Assembly (NCBI GenBank): GCA_031285625.1
Contig: JAITVV010000075.1
Coordinates: forward strand, 1 to 54,565
DNA: 54,565 bases
Direction: 5' to 3'
Source: Prevotella sp.
Lineage (GTDB): Bacteria; Bacteroidota; Bacteroidia; Bacteroidales; Dysgonomonadaceae
Of the stretch, positions 17,503-26,691 are shown one piece after another. Under the pieces are notes generated by a model. The model was not told the DNA's origin, ran no database searches, and worked only from the letters and a program-made list of their open reading frames with translations. Position 1 is the first letter of the stretch, and each line of letters begins with the position of its first letter. The position numbers and the translations under genes were made by a program.

Positions 17503-19545
17503 ATGATAAACAATAGAGAACTAAGCTGGTTAACGTTCAATGAAAGAGTATTACAGGAAGCACAGGATAAAAGTGTGCCTCTGATGCAACGGTTGCGTTT
17601 TCTCGGTATTTTCTCTAATAATCAGGATGAATTTATAAAGGTTCGTATTGCCAATATTGTTCGCTTAAGCCAGATAAAAGGGAAGAAAATCCCCCTTTTT
17701 ACCGGAAATTATACAGCTAAGGAATTGCTCCCTCTGATTAACTCTCAGGTATCGGAAGGTCAGAAAAAATTTGTACAAACATACACTGATGTTCTGTCAG
17801 AAATGGAAAGCCATGGTATTTTTGTTATTAATGAGAAGCAACTGAATAAAAAGCAGAAACAATTTTGCCATGAGTATTTTACATCAATAGTGAGCCCGCT
17901 ACTGGTTCCGCTTATTATCCGTAAATCCACTCAGATGCCTTTCTTGAGGGATAACAATATATATCATGCTGTAAAGATGTCTTCGGGAAGTAATAATGCA
18001 GATTCCCGATATGCAATTATACAAATCCCTGTTACTAGCTCATGTCCCCGCTTTGTGGTGCTGCCGTCTGCAAACAACAGAAATGAAATAATCTTTCTGG
18101 ACGATATTATACGCTTTTGTCTGGATGAGATATTTTTTATGTTCAATTATAAAAAAATATCTGCTTATACATTCAAACTGATGCGTGATGCACAGCTTAC
18201 CATTGATGACGATATATCGAAAAGTCTTGTTGAAAAAATGGAGACAGGTTTACAAAACCGTTTACATGGGCAACCGGTACGATTGATTTATGACCGTGAA
18301 ATGCCTGAAGACTTATTAAGTATGATCGCTTCAAAACTCCGGCTGAAAGGTCGTGGTGAACTTGATGCAGGGGGAAGGTATCATCTTATGCGCGATCTGA
18401 TGAAATTCCCGAAAATACGCCCCGATTTGGAGAGTTCCAGTCCTGAGCCATTACAACATCCAGACATAAAGCCCTTTTCCAGCATACTGAAGGTTATTGG
18501 CAGGAAAGATATATTACTCAATTATCCTTATCATACATTTAATCACTTTATTGATTTTCTTCGCGAAGCTGCTATCGATCCCAAAGTTGAGAGTATTTAT
18601 ATCACACTGTATCGTACAGCAGAACGATCAAAGGTTATTAATGCTCTGATCAATGCAGCAAAGAATGGTAAGACAGTTGTTGTATTGATGGAATTATTAG
18701 CACGATTTGATGAGGAACAAAATGTTGAATATTCCGAAATACTACAAAAGGAAGGGGTAAAAGTGATACATGGGGTTGCCGGATTGAAAGTGCATAGTAA
18801 ACTTGTGTTAATACAGCGTAAGAACAAAGATTATGTATATATTGGTACAGGGAACTTCAATGAAACCACTGCCCAGATATATGGAGACTTCGGTCTGTTT
18901 ACTTCCAATCCACAAATTGCTGCTGATGCAGTAACAGTGTTTGATTTTCTGATAAATACTCATAAGCATTTTTTGTGCAAGCAACTGATGGTTTCCCCTT
19001 ACTATATGAGAAACCAGTTTGTAACTTTAATCAAGAAAGAAATTAAGAATGCACAGAGTGGTAAAAGGGCGTATATATTTGCAAAACTCAATAGCCTTAC
19101 AGATGAAGAGATGATAAGGCTACTTTATAAAGCCAGCCAGGCAGGAGTGGAGATCCGGCTTATAGTACGCGGCTCATGCTGTCTACAGCCACAGGTAAAA
19201 AAGCTAAGTGACAACATACGCGTCATAAGTATAGTTGACCGGTATTTGGAGCATGCCCGGATGGCTATTTTTTATAACGGAGGCGACGAAAAAGTTTATA
19301 TCATGAGTGCTGACTGGATGACTCGTAATTTGGACCGTAGGGTTGAAGTCGGCGTACCTGTTTTGGATAAAAAAATAAAGGAAACTTTAAAAGATTTTTT
19401 TGATATACAGTGGGCAGATAATGAGAAGGCCAGAGATCTGACTGTTTTTGGCCGCAATGAGTATGTACCAAAAGGAGAAAACCTGCCTTGTCGTTCTCAA
19501 ACAGCTTTATATGATTTTTACAAAGGAATGATTGATACAAAATGA
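17503..19545 (+). CDS. ppk1: Polyphosphate kinase 1
   Basis: This 680-aa enzyme polymerizes the ATP gamma-phosphate into polyphosphate. Family features are MINNRELSWLTFNERVLQEA at the start, the middle and head domains, then VESIYITLYRTAERSKVINALINAAK. The autophosphorylation His is in GVKVIHGVAGLKVHSKLVLI, and YVYIGTGNFNETTAQIYGDFGL follows. The ATG at 17503 matches the family start; an in-frame extension to 17431 looks like leader. Its stop overlaps the ppx gene by 4 bp. Confidence 0.95.
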   Translation: MINNRELSWLTFNERVLQEAQDKSVPLMQRLRFLGIFSNNQDEFIKVRIANIVRLSQIKGKKIPLFTGNYTAKELLPLINSQVSEGQKKFVQTYTDVLSEMESHGIFVINEKQLNKKQKQFCHEYFTSIVSPLLVPLIIRKSTQMPFLRDNNIYHAVKMSSGSNNADSRYAIIQIPVTSSCPRFVVLPSANNRNEIIFLDDIIRFCLDEIFFMFNYKKISAYTFKLMRDAQLTIDDDISKSLVEKMETGLQNRLHGQPVRLIYDREMPEDLLSMIASKLRLKGRGELDAGGRYHLMRDLMKFPKIRPDLESSSPEPLQHPDIKPFSSILKVIGRKDILLNYPYHTFNHFIDFLREAAIDPKVESIYITLYRTAERSKVINALINAAKNGKTVVVLMELLARFDEEQNVEYSEILQKEGVKVIHGVAGLKVHSKLVLIQRKNKDYVYIGTGNFNETTAQIYGDFGLFTSNPQIAADAVTVFDFLINTHKHFLCKQLMVSPYYMRNQFVTLIKKEIKNAQSGKRAYIFAKLNSLTDEEMIRLLYKASQAGVEIRLIVRGSCCLQPQVKKLSDNIRVISIVDRYLEHARMAIFYNGGDEKVYIMSADWMTRNLDRRVEVGVPVLDKKIKETLKDFFDIQWADNEKARDLTVFGRNEYVPKGENLPCRSQTALYDFYKGMIDTK

Positions 19546-20438
19546 ATACAGATATTTTTGCGGCAATAGATATTGGCTCTAATGCTATTCGTTTGCTTAT
19601 AAACAACATAGAAGAGAGTGACAATGTCCCTGACTTTAAAAAAGTGGCGTATTTGCGCGTTCCTATCCGTTTGGGAGATGATGTGTTTACTAAAGGGAGG
19701 ATAAGTGAGGATAAAAAGTACAGATTGATTCATGCTATGCAAGGTTTTTCACATATAATGAAAGCTTATTGTGTAATGGATTTCCGGGCTTGTGCTACAA
19801 GTGCAATGCGTGATGCCGAGAACGGCAAGGACATTGTGAAAGCGATACGCAATGGTAGTGGAATCAATATTGATATAATAACAGGCCGTGAAGAAGCTGA
19901 AATGATCTATGAAGCCGGCGAGCTGGACAGGCTGATGGATAAAAAGCTTAACTATCTGTATGTTGATGTTGGAGGTGGTAGTACAGAGATTGTAGTATAT
20001 AGTAATCAACAAAAGATTACATCCAACTCATTCCAGTTAGGTACTGTACGTATGCTTGTAGATGCAGTTCAGGAGAAAGAGGAAAAGCGGTTTAAAGCAT
20101 GGCTTAAGGAAATATATGAAGCCCATGGGGCCCTGAATATAATTGCATCGGGAGGTAATATAAACAAAATACATAAGGTGCTTGAAAAGCGTGAACGGGA
20201 ACCGCTTAATTATAGCGAACTGAAAGCTTTTTATGATACTCTCAAAGAGATGAGCTATGAAGAACGGGTACAAAAATTTAAACTGAACACTTATCGAGCG
20301 GATGTTATTGTGCCGGCATTAAAGATATTTTTGACAATTAGTAAGATTTGTAAGGTGAACCAAATCTATGTTCCCAAAATTGGTCTTGCCGATGGTATTA
20401 TTCATCATTTGTATTATGAAAGGAAGATTAAACTTTAA
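19542..20438 (+). CDS. ppx: Exopolyphosphatase / GppA-type phosphatase
   Basis: This 298-aa member of the actin-like Ppx/GppA family begins AAIDIGSNAIRLLINNIEE (phosphate-1 loop). It has DFRACATSAMRDAENGKD and the second loop YLYVDVGGGSTEIVVYSNQQ, and ends GLADGIIHHLYYER. It lacks the C-terminal HD-like domain of the ~500-aa E. coli enzyme. Overlap with ppk1 (ATGA) places synthesis and breakdown of polyphosphate in one operon. A paralog lies at 34694-35608. Confidence 0.9.
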   Translation: MNTDIFAAIDIGSNAIRLLINNIEESDNVPDFKKVAYLRVPIRLGDDVFTKGRISEDKKYRLIHAMQGFSHIMKAYCVMDFRACATSAMRDAENGKDIVKAIRNGSGINIDIITGREEAEMIYEAGELDRLMDKKLNYLYVDVGGGSTEIVVYSNQQKITSNSFQLGTVRMLVDAVQEKEEKRFKAWLKEIYEAHGALNIIASGGNINKIHKVLEKREREPLNYSELKAFYDTLKEMSYEERVQKFKLNTYRADVIVPALKIFLTISKICKVNQIYVPKIGLADGIIHHLYYERKIKL

Positions 20439-20818
20439 ATGTCTAATACAAATGATGTTATTTCTATAAATTTTCCATAGCTTGTTAAAGACCTGTCTTT
20501 ATATATGATTTGTCCAGACATTATAGCTCCGTTTCTGTCAAAATATTCCTTGTCTTCTATTATAAAATCTGCTCGGGGAATTATTAATAAAGAAGCTAGG
20601 GCATCATAAGGTAATAGTACCTCCTTAGACCAATCTTTATTTGTAGATAGGATTACATAATCTTTAGAGTCTTTGTAAGCTATAAATACAGGGTGTATAT
20701 TTTCCGATAAGAAAGTGAGCTTGTAAGTAATATGGAAGAGTTTTTCTTCTTTTCTTGTGCAAGCAGAGAAAGTGAAGGTTATTATCAGTATAATTAAGGT
20801 TTTGCATACTGCTTTCAT
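20435..20818 (-). CDS. Small lipoprotein of unknown function
   Basis: This 127-aa protein has a lipoprotein signal: MKAVCKTLIILIITFTFSAC, with the lipobox Cys at about residue 20, followed by TRKEEKLF. The mature part is rich in beta-prone segments (KLFHITYKLTFLSENIHPVFIAY). I do not recognise a family. Its stop overlaps the ppx stop from the other strand by 4 bp. It follows the small HTH gene by 13 bp and may be co-transcribed with it. Confidence 0.7.
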   Translation of the reverse strand: MKAVCKTLIILIITFTFSACTRKEEKLFHITYKLTFLSENIHPVFIAYKDSKDYVILSTNKDWSKEVLLPYDALASLLIIPRADFIIEDKEYFDRNGAIMSGQIIYKDRSLTSYGKFIEITSFVLDI

Positions 20819-20831
20819 CTATTTTTTCTTA

Positions 20832-21017
20832 TTATGGATTTCCCCATTTTTTTATTGCAACGAATTTAATTCTTTCATAAGTAGAACCTTTTCCAGCCTT
20901 TAAAGCATTCGTAACAGTATTGATATGGATACCTAAAGTATTTGCTACTTCTTTTTTCCATCCGTGTGGTAAAAAGTCTGGTAGGCTTGTTTTTTTTACG
21001 ATTACCGTTTTCGCCAT
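20832..21017 (-). CDS. Small helix-turn-helix-like protein, 61 aa
   Basis: The ATG at 21017 (MAKTVIVKK) is preferred to the in-frame TTG at 21026. The segment GWKKEVANTLGIHINTVTNALKAGKGSTYERIKFVAIKKWG resembles a helix-turn-helix with a recognition helix HINTVTNALK. It is divergent from an S24 repressor gene, across a palindrome, in the position where phages keep a Cro-like gene. DNA binding is inferred from this pattern; I do not know a named family. Confidence 0.6.
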   Translation of the reverse strand: MAKTVIVKKTSLPDFLPHGWKKEVANTLGIHINTVTNALKAGKGSTYERIKFVAIKKWGNP

Positions 21018-21042
21018 AGATTTCAATTTAAAAAATTTATAT

Positions 21043-21118
21043 CTTTACACCGTTGTGAATATTTACAATTACAAATATACTCAATTGAGTATAAATTAAC
21101 AAATAAAAAGGTGTAAAG
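21043..21118. promoter_or_regulatory. Divergent-gene control region with 18-bp palindrome and mirrored 9-bp motifs
   Basis: A perfect 18-bp palindrome TATACTCAATTGAGTATA lies at 21076-21093. It is flanked by an inverted pair: CTTTACACC (21043-21051) and GGTGTAAAG (21110-21118). Each 9-mer sits where a -7-like box would point toward the opposite side, so transcripts to the S24 gene and to the small HTH gene would overlap. A possible extra half-site TAAGTATA lies at 21127-21134. Operator function is inferred. Confidence 0.6.
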
Positions 21119-21138
21119 TTCACATTTAAGTATAAAAT

Positions 21139-21837
21139 ATGACTATTAATCAACGTATCCAGAAAATAATAGATGAGCTTTTCTCTGGAAATAAGAGGGC
21201 TTTCTCTTTTGCAGTGGGAATTTCTCCTACTGTTACCGAAAATATTGTCGGTAAGAGGCAGAGTAATCCTTCTTTTGATGTAACAAGTAAGATTGCATAC
21301 TCAATTGATAATATTAATAGCGAATGGTTGTTGACAGGTATTGGAGAAATGCTTAAATCTCGCATCTTTCAAAATGGAGATTCCTTACTTGTTTCGGAAG
21401 GGCAGTTTCCCTACGGAAATATGTTGGATATGGCAAAACCTCATATTGAATCTGAATCTGATAGCTTTAGTAAAATAATTGAATCTCAGGAGTGTAAAAG
21501 AATTATTATTCCTTTTATTGAAAATTACGATTTCTCTTTGCGTCAATATGGAGACAGTATGGTTAATCCGGGCAATCCACTTAAGAGCATTAATGATCAG
21601 GATATAGTTGTTTGCAGATTGTGGAGAAATACCTCATACATTCGTTGGGGTGAGGTATATGCTTTGGCTACATCTCAGGGGAATACTATCAAGAAAATTA
21701 TACCTTCAGAAAAGAACGGATACGTAAGATGTGTTTCTCTCAATGAAAGAGCAGGATACGCCTCCTATGATTTGCCTACAAAAGAGATATCCGATTGGGC
21801 TATAGTTGTTGGTGTCACATATGTGAGGATTTGGTAA
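21139..21837 (+). CDS. XRE/S24 LexA-like repressor
   Basis: This 232-aa protein joins an N-terminal HTH (about 5-65, NQRIQKIIDELFSGNKRAFSFAVGISPTVTENIVGKRQ) to an S24 peptidase domain. The likely nucleophile Ser is in YGDSMVNPGNP and the Lys base is in GNTIKKIIPSEKNG. Such proteins self-cleave when RecA filaments form, or act as phage-type repressors. It is divergent from the small HTH gene across a palindrome. No other phage genes follow, so it may be domesticated. Confidence 0.85.
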   Translation: MTINQRIQKIIDELFSGNKRAFSFAVGISPTVTENIVGKRQSNPSFDVTSKIAYSIDNINSEWLLTGIGEMLKSRIFQNGDSLLVSEGQFPYGNMLDMAKPHIESESDSFSKIIESQECKRIIIPFIENYDFSLRQYGDSMVNPGNPLKSINDQDIVVCRLWRNTSYIRWGEVYALATSQGNTIKKIIPSEKNGYVRCVSLNERAGYASYDLPTKEISDWAIVVGVTYVRIW

Positions 21838-21838
21838 A

Positions 21839-22507
21839 TCAAAGGATAATGTAGATTGCAGCCATATGGCAGATGCTCCCAGCCAGTACAAATAAATGAA
21901 ATACGGTATGCATATACTTTTTCTTTGTCCACGAATAGAATAAAGCTCCTACAACATAGGCTACACCCCCCACAATCAGCCAATACAACGATTCGAGACG
22001 TCCTGTTTGGGATAAGATATCGGCTAAAGGCTTAAATGCAACTAAAATAGCGCCCCCCATAAGGACAAAACAGATGGTCTCCAGGTTGCTGTGATCCTTT
22101 AGTCTCACAAAACTAACTATCAGTCCGGCAATTGCAGCTATACAGATAAAGGCAAACAGACTCCATCCCCAAGCGCCTTCATTGCGGAGTACAATTAAAG
22201 TAAAAGGAATATAGGTTCCTGCAATGTGCAGATAAATAGCACTATGGTCACATTTACGAAGAAGGCTTTTTCGTCTTTCATGTGTACAACCATGATAGCA
22301 AGTAGATGTTACGTAAGAAGCTAACATTCCGAACAGATACGCTAATACGCTACCTATGGCCCAGCCATCGCCGCTACCAATGGCTTTAGATAATAGAATA
22401 TAACCGCCGACTATACCCAGAATAATTCCTGCTCCATGTGAGATTGTATTTGCCAGTTCTTCTTCTTTAGTATAGTATTTGGATGCCATTCTATATTTTT
22501 TCAACAA
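21839..22507 (-). CDS. Hemolysin III / TrhA family membrane protein
   Basis: This 222-aa protein has seven hydrophobic helices. Family features include EELANTISHGAGIILGIVGG at the start, SYVTSTCYHGCTHERRKSLLRKCDHSAIYLHIAGTYIPF (about 64-102), and the final LFVLAGSICHMAAIYIIL. The conserved Ser/His/Asp set is that of the PAQR-like CREST superfamily. The true activity is unsettled; a role in membrane lipid balance has been proposed for TrhA. Confidence 0.88.
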   Translation of the reverse strand: MLKKYRMASKYYTKEEELANTISHGAGIILGIVGGYILLSKAIGSGDGWAIGSVLAYLFGMLASYVTSTCYHGCTHERRKSLLRKCDHSAIYLHIAGTYIPFTLIVLRNEGAWGWSLFAFICIAAIAGLIVSFVRLKDHSNLETICFVLMGGAILVAFKPLADILSQTGRLESLYWLIVGGVAYVVGALFYSWTKKKYMHTVFHLFVLAGSICHMAAIYIIL

Positions 22508-22528
22508 AAATACAACTGTTTTTCTTAT

Positions 22529-22954
22529 TCAGAAAAGTTTTTCTTTATCAATAGGAACACGATTTTTTACTAATTGTCTGTCCTTATTATAGAAATTATA
22601 CCTTTCGAAGGTACAATCTGTGAGACTGACTGATTTTTCCCCGGAAGTTACAAATGTTTTCCCATCCTTAATAATTCCAATATCTAGTTTGAGTAAACCT
22701 GCACCATATAGTATTTGTTGTCTCCAGCCCTCAATGTCTTTGTTATACGATAGCCCGAAATAAGTTGTTCCGTTGGGTATAATTATTATAAAATTCTCAG
22801 ATATGACCCCGCCTTCCTGAGGTATTATCGGTTTGTGTTGTGTGGTAATTTTATGGAATAATTCTTCCTCAAATTTTTTATCAGGTGGAACTTCAATATA
22901 AATTACTTCTCTCCATTCATATTCTTCTTTACCCGGAATCTTTATCTCTGCCAT
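22529..22954 (-). CDS. Uncharacterized protein, 141 aa
   Basis: I do not recognise a family. The protein is soluble, with no signal peptide or membrane helix, and has mixed alpha/beta segments (VIYIEVPPDKKFEEELFHKITTQ, FIIIIPNGTTYFGLSYN). It lies 21 bp upstream of the hemolysin III gene on the same strand, so an operon is likely. Confidence 0.55.
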   Translation of the reverse strand: MAEIKIPGKEEYEWREVIYIEVPPDKKFEEELFHKITTQHKPIIPQEGGVISENFIIIIPNGTTYFGLSYNKDIEGWRQQILYGAGLLKLDIGIIKDGKTFVTSGEKSVSLTDCTFERYNFYNKDRQLVKNRVPIDKEKLF

Positions 22955-23058
22955 CTCATTTTTTTAGCAAGGTAAATAATTATTTTCAAATCACTACATC
23001 TAGTGATTGATAGATATTCGGGAAAACTGTTCCTTTGTGTTATTAATAAATAAAATCT

Positions 23059-25362
23059 ATGAAAATATATAGCCTAATAAGAAAAATATTCGTCATCGTA
23101 TCATTGTTATTCTGTTTTGCTTATGCATCTGCCAAAGGAGGATCCCCTAAAGATACATTATACACCGAGCTCAAAAACGATATTGTAATTTTATCGAGCA
23201 CTAAAGAAACGAACAGCCTGAGATCATTACCTGCTGCTGTTTCGGTTTTCTCTCCAAAAAACCTGGATGCTTTACAGGTACATTCTCTAAAAGACCTCAG
23301 TGCTATTGTTCCCAATTATTTTGCGGCTGACTATGGGTCGAAGATGACCTCTCCTCTATATATCCGGGGCGTTGGTGCACGATCGGGTGATCAGACAGTA
23401 AGTATGTATATTGATAATATCCCTTACTTTAATACAACATCATTTGACACCGAGCTATTCGACATACAGCGTATTGAAGTTCTCAGAGGTACACAGGGTA
23501 CATTATATGGACGTAATGCAATGGGAGGAATCATAAACATTTATACTTTCTCTCCTCTTACATATGAAGGTACAACTATCAAAGCCGGAGGTGGCAGCTA
23601 TGGATATTTTTCTGCAAATGCATCTCACTATCACCGTTTAAATAACAAAATGGGAATCTCTATCGGAGCATATTATCATCGTGGCAATGGTTACTTTAAG
23701 AACCTATATACAGGAAATAAAGTGGATGATATGAAAAATGCAGGAGGAAGGGCTAAATTCGTATGGGATATTACATCACGTTTATCTGCAAATTATAGTG
23801 TAAGTTTCGATTATGTTGATCAGGGTGCATTCCCATATGCTAATATAGAGACAGGTGATATTGATTACGATTCAGAAGGGTATTATAAAAGAAAGCTGTT
23901 GACTAATGGTCTGGCTTTACGGTATGCCGGAAACGGATATGAAATAAACTCAACAACAGGTTATCAATACCTGAATGACGAAATGAATATGGATCAGGAC
24001 TATACACGGCAATCACTGTTCCAAATCAATCAGGGACAGAAGCAAAACTCTCTGAGTCAGGAAATTACTATAAAGTCAAATAATGCTGCTAATTATCAAT
24101 GGTCGATCGGAGGATATGGTTTTTATGATTACTTGCATAACACTCCACCTGTGTATATGATGAAAGATGGTATAAAAAGATTTTTACAGGATCCTTTAAC
24201 AAGCATGGGTGCACCTATCACATTCACTGATGAACAAATAGATCTTAATGGACAATACAAACGTCCTACATATGGTGTAGCAATTTTTCATCAATCAACC
24301 TTTAATAATATTTTTCATACTGAGGGATTATCAGTTACGCTGGGGCTGCGGTTAGACTATGAAAAAACGAAACTGGACTATAATGCCAGTACAACAGCAA
24401 ATTTTGAAGTTCAGGGCCGGCCGGGAACGGCACCGATCCCTTTTAGTGCAGATACTGCTATTGTGGGAAGCTCGTCTAACGATTTTCTGGAATTGTTACC
24501 TAAAGCTCTGGTTAAATACCAGATTAGCCCGAATTCATATATGTACATATCTGCATCGCGCGGTTATAAGACCGGAGGGCATAATATACAGATATTTGCA
24601 GATCTCCTACAAGAGGCTCTCGAAGCTAAAATGATGGGTATGATGCCTGGAATGGGGAGTCAGCCTTCTGGTAAGATGGAGTCAATAAGAGACCGGATAT
24701 CATATAAACCGGAATATAGCTGGAATTATGAGCTGGGTGGGCAACTGGACATCATTGGCAATACTCTATCTACAAACTTCGCGTTCTACTATATTGATGT
24801 TCGTGATGTGCAGATTACCCAATTTATTAAAAGCGGTGGAGGACGCATGGTGAGCAATGCCGGAAAGGCTGTAAGCAAAGGCATTGAAGTGGGATTGAAA
24901 GCCCGTCCGTGTAATGGGTTTTATCTCTATGCAAATTATGGTTTTGCGGATGCCAGATTTAAAGACTATGAAATAGAACAAACTGATCGTAAAGGAAATA
25001 CTTCTGTAGTAAGCTATACAAATAATCATATTCCATTTGCCCCTACTTCTACATTCAGTGTAGGAGGCAGTATATCTTGTAATTTTAGGAATAATCCTAT
25101 TGTCGATCGTTTGACACTTAATTCTAATTTTGCCGGAATAGGTAAGATATATTGGGCAGAAGATAATATGATGTCCCAGAGCTTTTATGGAACATTGAAT
25201 GCTCATTTAAGCCTTGATAAAAGTATTTTTACTGTAGAAGTATGGGGTAAAAATATTCTTGACCGCGATTACAATACATTTCTTTTCGAATCATTGGGGG
25301 ATCATTTTGGACAAAAAGGAAAGCCTGCACGTTGGGGAGCCTCATTGAAGATTAAATTGTAA
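23059..25362 (+). CDS. TonB-dependent outer-membrane receptor
   Basis: This 767-aa precursor has a signal peptide ending near AYASA. The plug domain follows: LPAAVSVFSPKNLDALQVHSLKDLSAIVPN, then PLYIRGVGARSGDQTVSMYID and RIEVLRGTQGTLYGRNAMGGIINIYT. A 22-stranded barrel ends in ARWGASLKIKL. There is no N-terminal carboxypeptidase-like domain and no SusD neighbour, so it is not a glycan-utilization pair. A Met-rich stretch (MMGMMPGMG, near residue 530) lies in a barrel loop and may bind a metal; the substrate is unknown. Confidence 0.92.
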   Translation: MKIYSLIRKIFVIVSLLFCFAYASAKGGSPKDTLYTELKNDIVILSSTKETNSLRSLPAAVSVFSPKNLDALQVHSLKDLSAIVPNYFAADYGSKMTSPLYIRGVGARSGDQTVSMYIDNIPYFNTTSFDTELFDIQRIEVLRGTQGTLYGRNAMGGIINIYTFSPLTYEGTTIKAGGGSYGYFSANASHYHRLNNKMGISIGAYYHRGNGYFKNLYTGNKVDDMKNAGGRAKFVWDITSRLSANYSVSFDYVDQGAFPYANIETGDIDYDSEGYYKRKLLTNGLALRYAGNGYEINSTTGYQYLNDEMNMDQDYTRQSLFQINQGQKQNSLSQEITIKSNNAANYQWSIGGYGFYDYLHNTPPVYMMKDGIKRFLQDPLTSMGAPITFTDEQIDLNGQYKRPTYGVAIFHQSTFNNIFHTEGLSVTLGLRLDYEKTKLDYNASTTANFEVQGRPGTAPIPFSADTAIVGSSSNDFLELLPKALVKYQISPNSYMYISASRGYKTGGHNIQIFADLLQEALEAKMMGMMPGMGSQPSGKMESIRDRISYKPEYSWNYELGGQLDIIGNTLSTNFAFYYIDVRDVQITQFIKSGGGRMVSNAGKAVSKGIEVGLKARPCNGFYLYANYGFADARFKDYEIEQTDRKGNTSVVSYTNNHIPFAPTSTFSVGGSISCNFRNNPIVDRLTLNSNFAGIGKIYWAEDNMMSQSFYGTLNAHLSLDKSIFTVEVWGKNILDRDYNTFLFESLGDHFGQKGKPARWGASLKIKL

Positions 25363-25366
25363 AATC

Positions 25367-26554
25367 TTATTTCCGAAAAGGATTCTTACACCATGTACCT
25401 CGCCGCCATAATGTTTCGAGCGGCCCCTGTTTATGGATAGATAACCAGTAACTACTAAAAAGCCATTGGATTGTAAATATGCCTATTGCTATAAGTATAG
25501 AGATGGTTGCTCCTGCATATTGTGCCAACCCAAAACCATATCCGAGATAGAGTATGCTTCCTATAATAGATTGTCCGATATAATTGGTCAGACTCATTCT
25601 CCCATATGGAATAATAAAACGCTGGAATTTGTACCCATCTTTCTGGAACCAGAACAATACAAATGCCGAAACGAGCAATGCCATGAAATTGAAATTGAAA
25701 AAAGATGGCAAAATTATATGTAAAGGCGTTTTAACAGCTTGTATATCGGTCATGTCAGGAATAAATACACTAAGCAAATAAAGGGGAATGAATGCTATAG
25801 CTGATATCAATAAAATTCTCTTCCATGCCCTGATTGAATTTTCACTTTTGATAAAATAATTGCATCTTCCGAGCAGCATACCAAACATAAATAGTGCAGG
25901 AATCTGGAACAGCCGTCCGTTCTCTACTTGCCACAGGTTGCTGTAAAGCTGACCGTCTGTAATATTAGAATATAAAATTTCAAAGAATGTTCCGTCTTTC
26001 ATTACAGGCAGCGCTAGCTGGAAGTATTTATAAAAATACATGCCATAAGTTTCTACATCAGGATAGATAAAGCCGCATATTACCCGTATCCATTCTACTG
26101 GCTGTAACAAGCAAATAGTAGCAATAATAAATACTGTCCGATTACTTAAGTCACATACCAAAATCAAAACAAATCCCATAAGGGCATATAGAAATAGAAT
26201 ATCCCCATTATAGAAGAGTGCATGAAGTTGAGAGAACAGAATCAATAGTACCATACGCCATGCAAAGCGCCCTTTGAAACTTTCACCTCTGGCTTGTCTC
26301 TTACTTAACTGAATGTAAAAGCTAAAGCCGAATAGTAATGAGAAGGTCGCATATGCTTTACCGGCGAGTAAAAACATAATGACATTTGAAATTATGGTAT
26401 CAGCGCCTTTAAGCCATTCCGGAGCATATGGTACAGGTGCAATCAGATTATAATGCTCAATATTATGGATCAATACAATTGCCAGGAGGGCAAACCCGCG
26501 AAGGGCATCTACAACTTGAAGACGTGGGCTTTCTTTCAGTAACTTAGTACTCAT
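25367..26554 (-). CDS. DUF418 family membrane protein
   Basis: From the chosen ATG (MSTKLLKESPRLQVVDALRGFALLAIVLIHNI) this is a 395-aa protein with about ten hydrophobic helices. The DUF418 C-terminal block includes GRMSLTNYIGQSIIGSILYLGYG, followed by the final IFTIQWLFSSYWLSIHKQGPLETLWRRGTW. The R-G-x-A-L-L start of the fold resembles acyltransferase-3 proteins. A 45-residue hydrophobic extension to 26689 is less likely because the family begins near the chosen Met. Function is unknown; some members may modify envelope lipids. Confidence 0.85.
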   Translation of the reverse strand: MSTKLLKESPRLQVVDALRGFALLAIVLIHNIEHYNLIAPVPYAPEWLKGADTIISNVIMFLLAGKAYATFSLLFGFSFYIQLSKRQARGESFKGRFAWRMVLLILFSQLHALFYNGDILFLYALMGFVLILVCDLSNRTVFIIATICLLQPVEWIRVICGFIYPDVETYGMYFYKYFQLALPVMKDGTFFEILYSNITDGQLYSNLWQVENGRLFQIPALFMFGMLLGRCNYFIKSENSIRAWKRILLISAIAFIPLYLLSVFIPDMTDIQAVKTPLHIILPSFFNFNFMALLVSAFVLFWFQKDGYKFQRFIIPYGRMSLTNYIGQSIIGSILYLGYGFGLAQYAGATISILIAIGIFTIQWLFSSYWLSIHKQGPLETLWRRGTWCKNPFRK

Positions 26555-26691
26555 CTCAAATAAATTTCCCCAAAGATATATTAAAATTAAGAGTATGAAA
26601 GTAGAAAATACCAGTATTATATAATCTAAAAAATGAATTAAAGCACAATTCAAATAAAATACGTAATTTTGAACTCTCATGTTGATCAATT

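Noticed and set aside
21139-21837. Left end of a complete prophage
   Set aside because: Only the repressor and a small HTH gene look phage-like; housekeeping genes resume at once on both sides.
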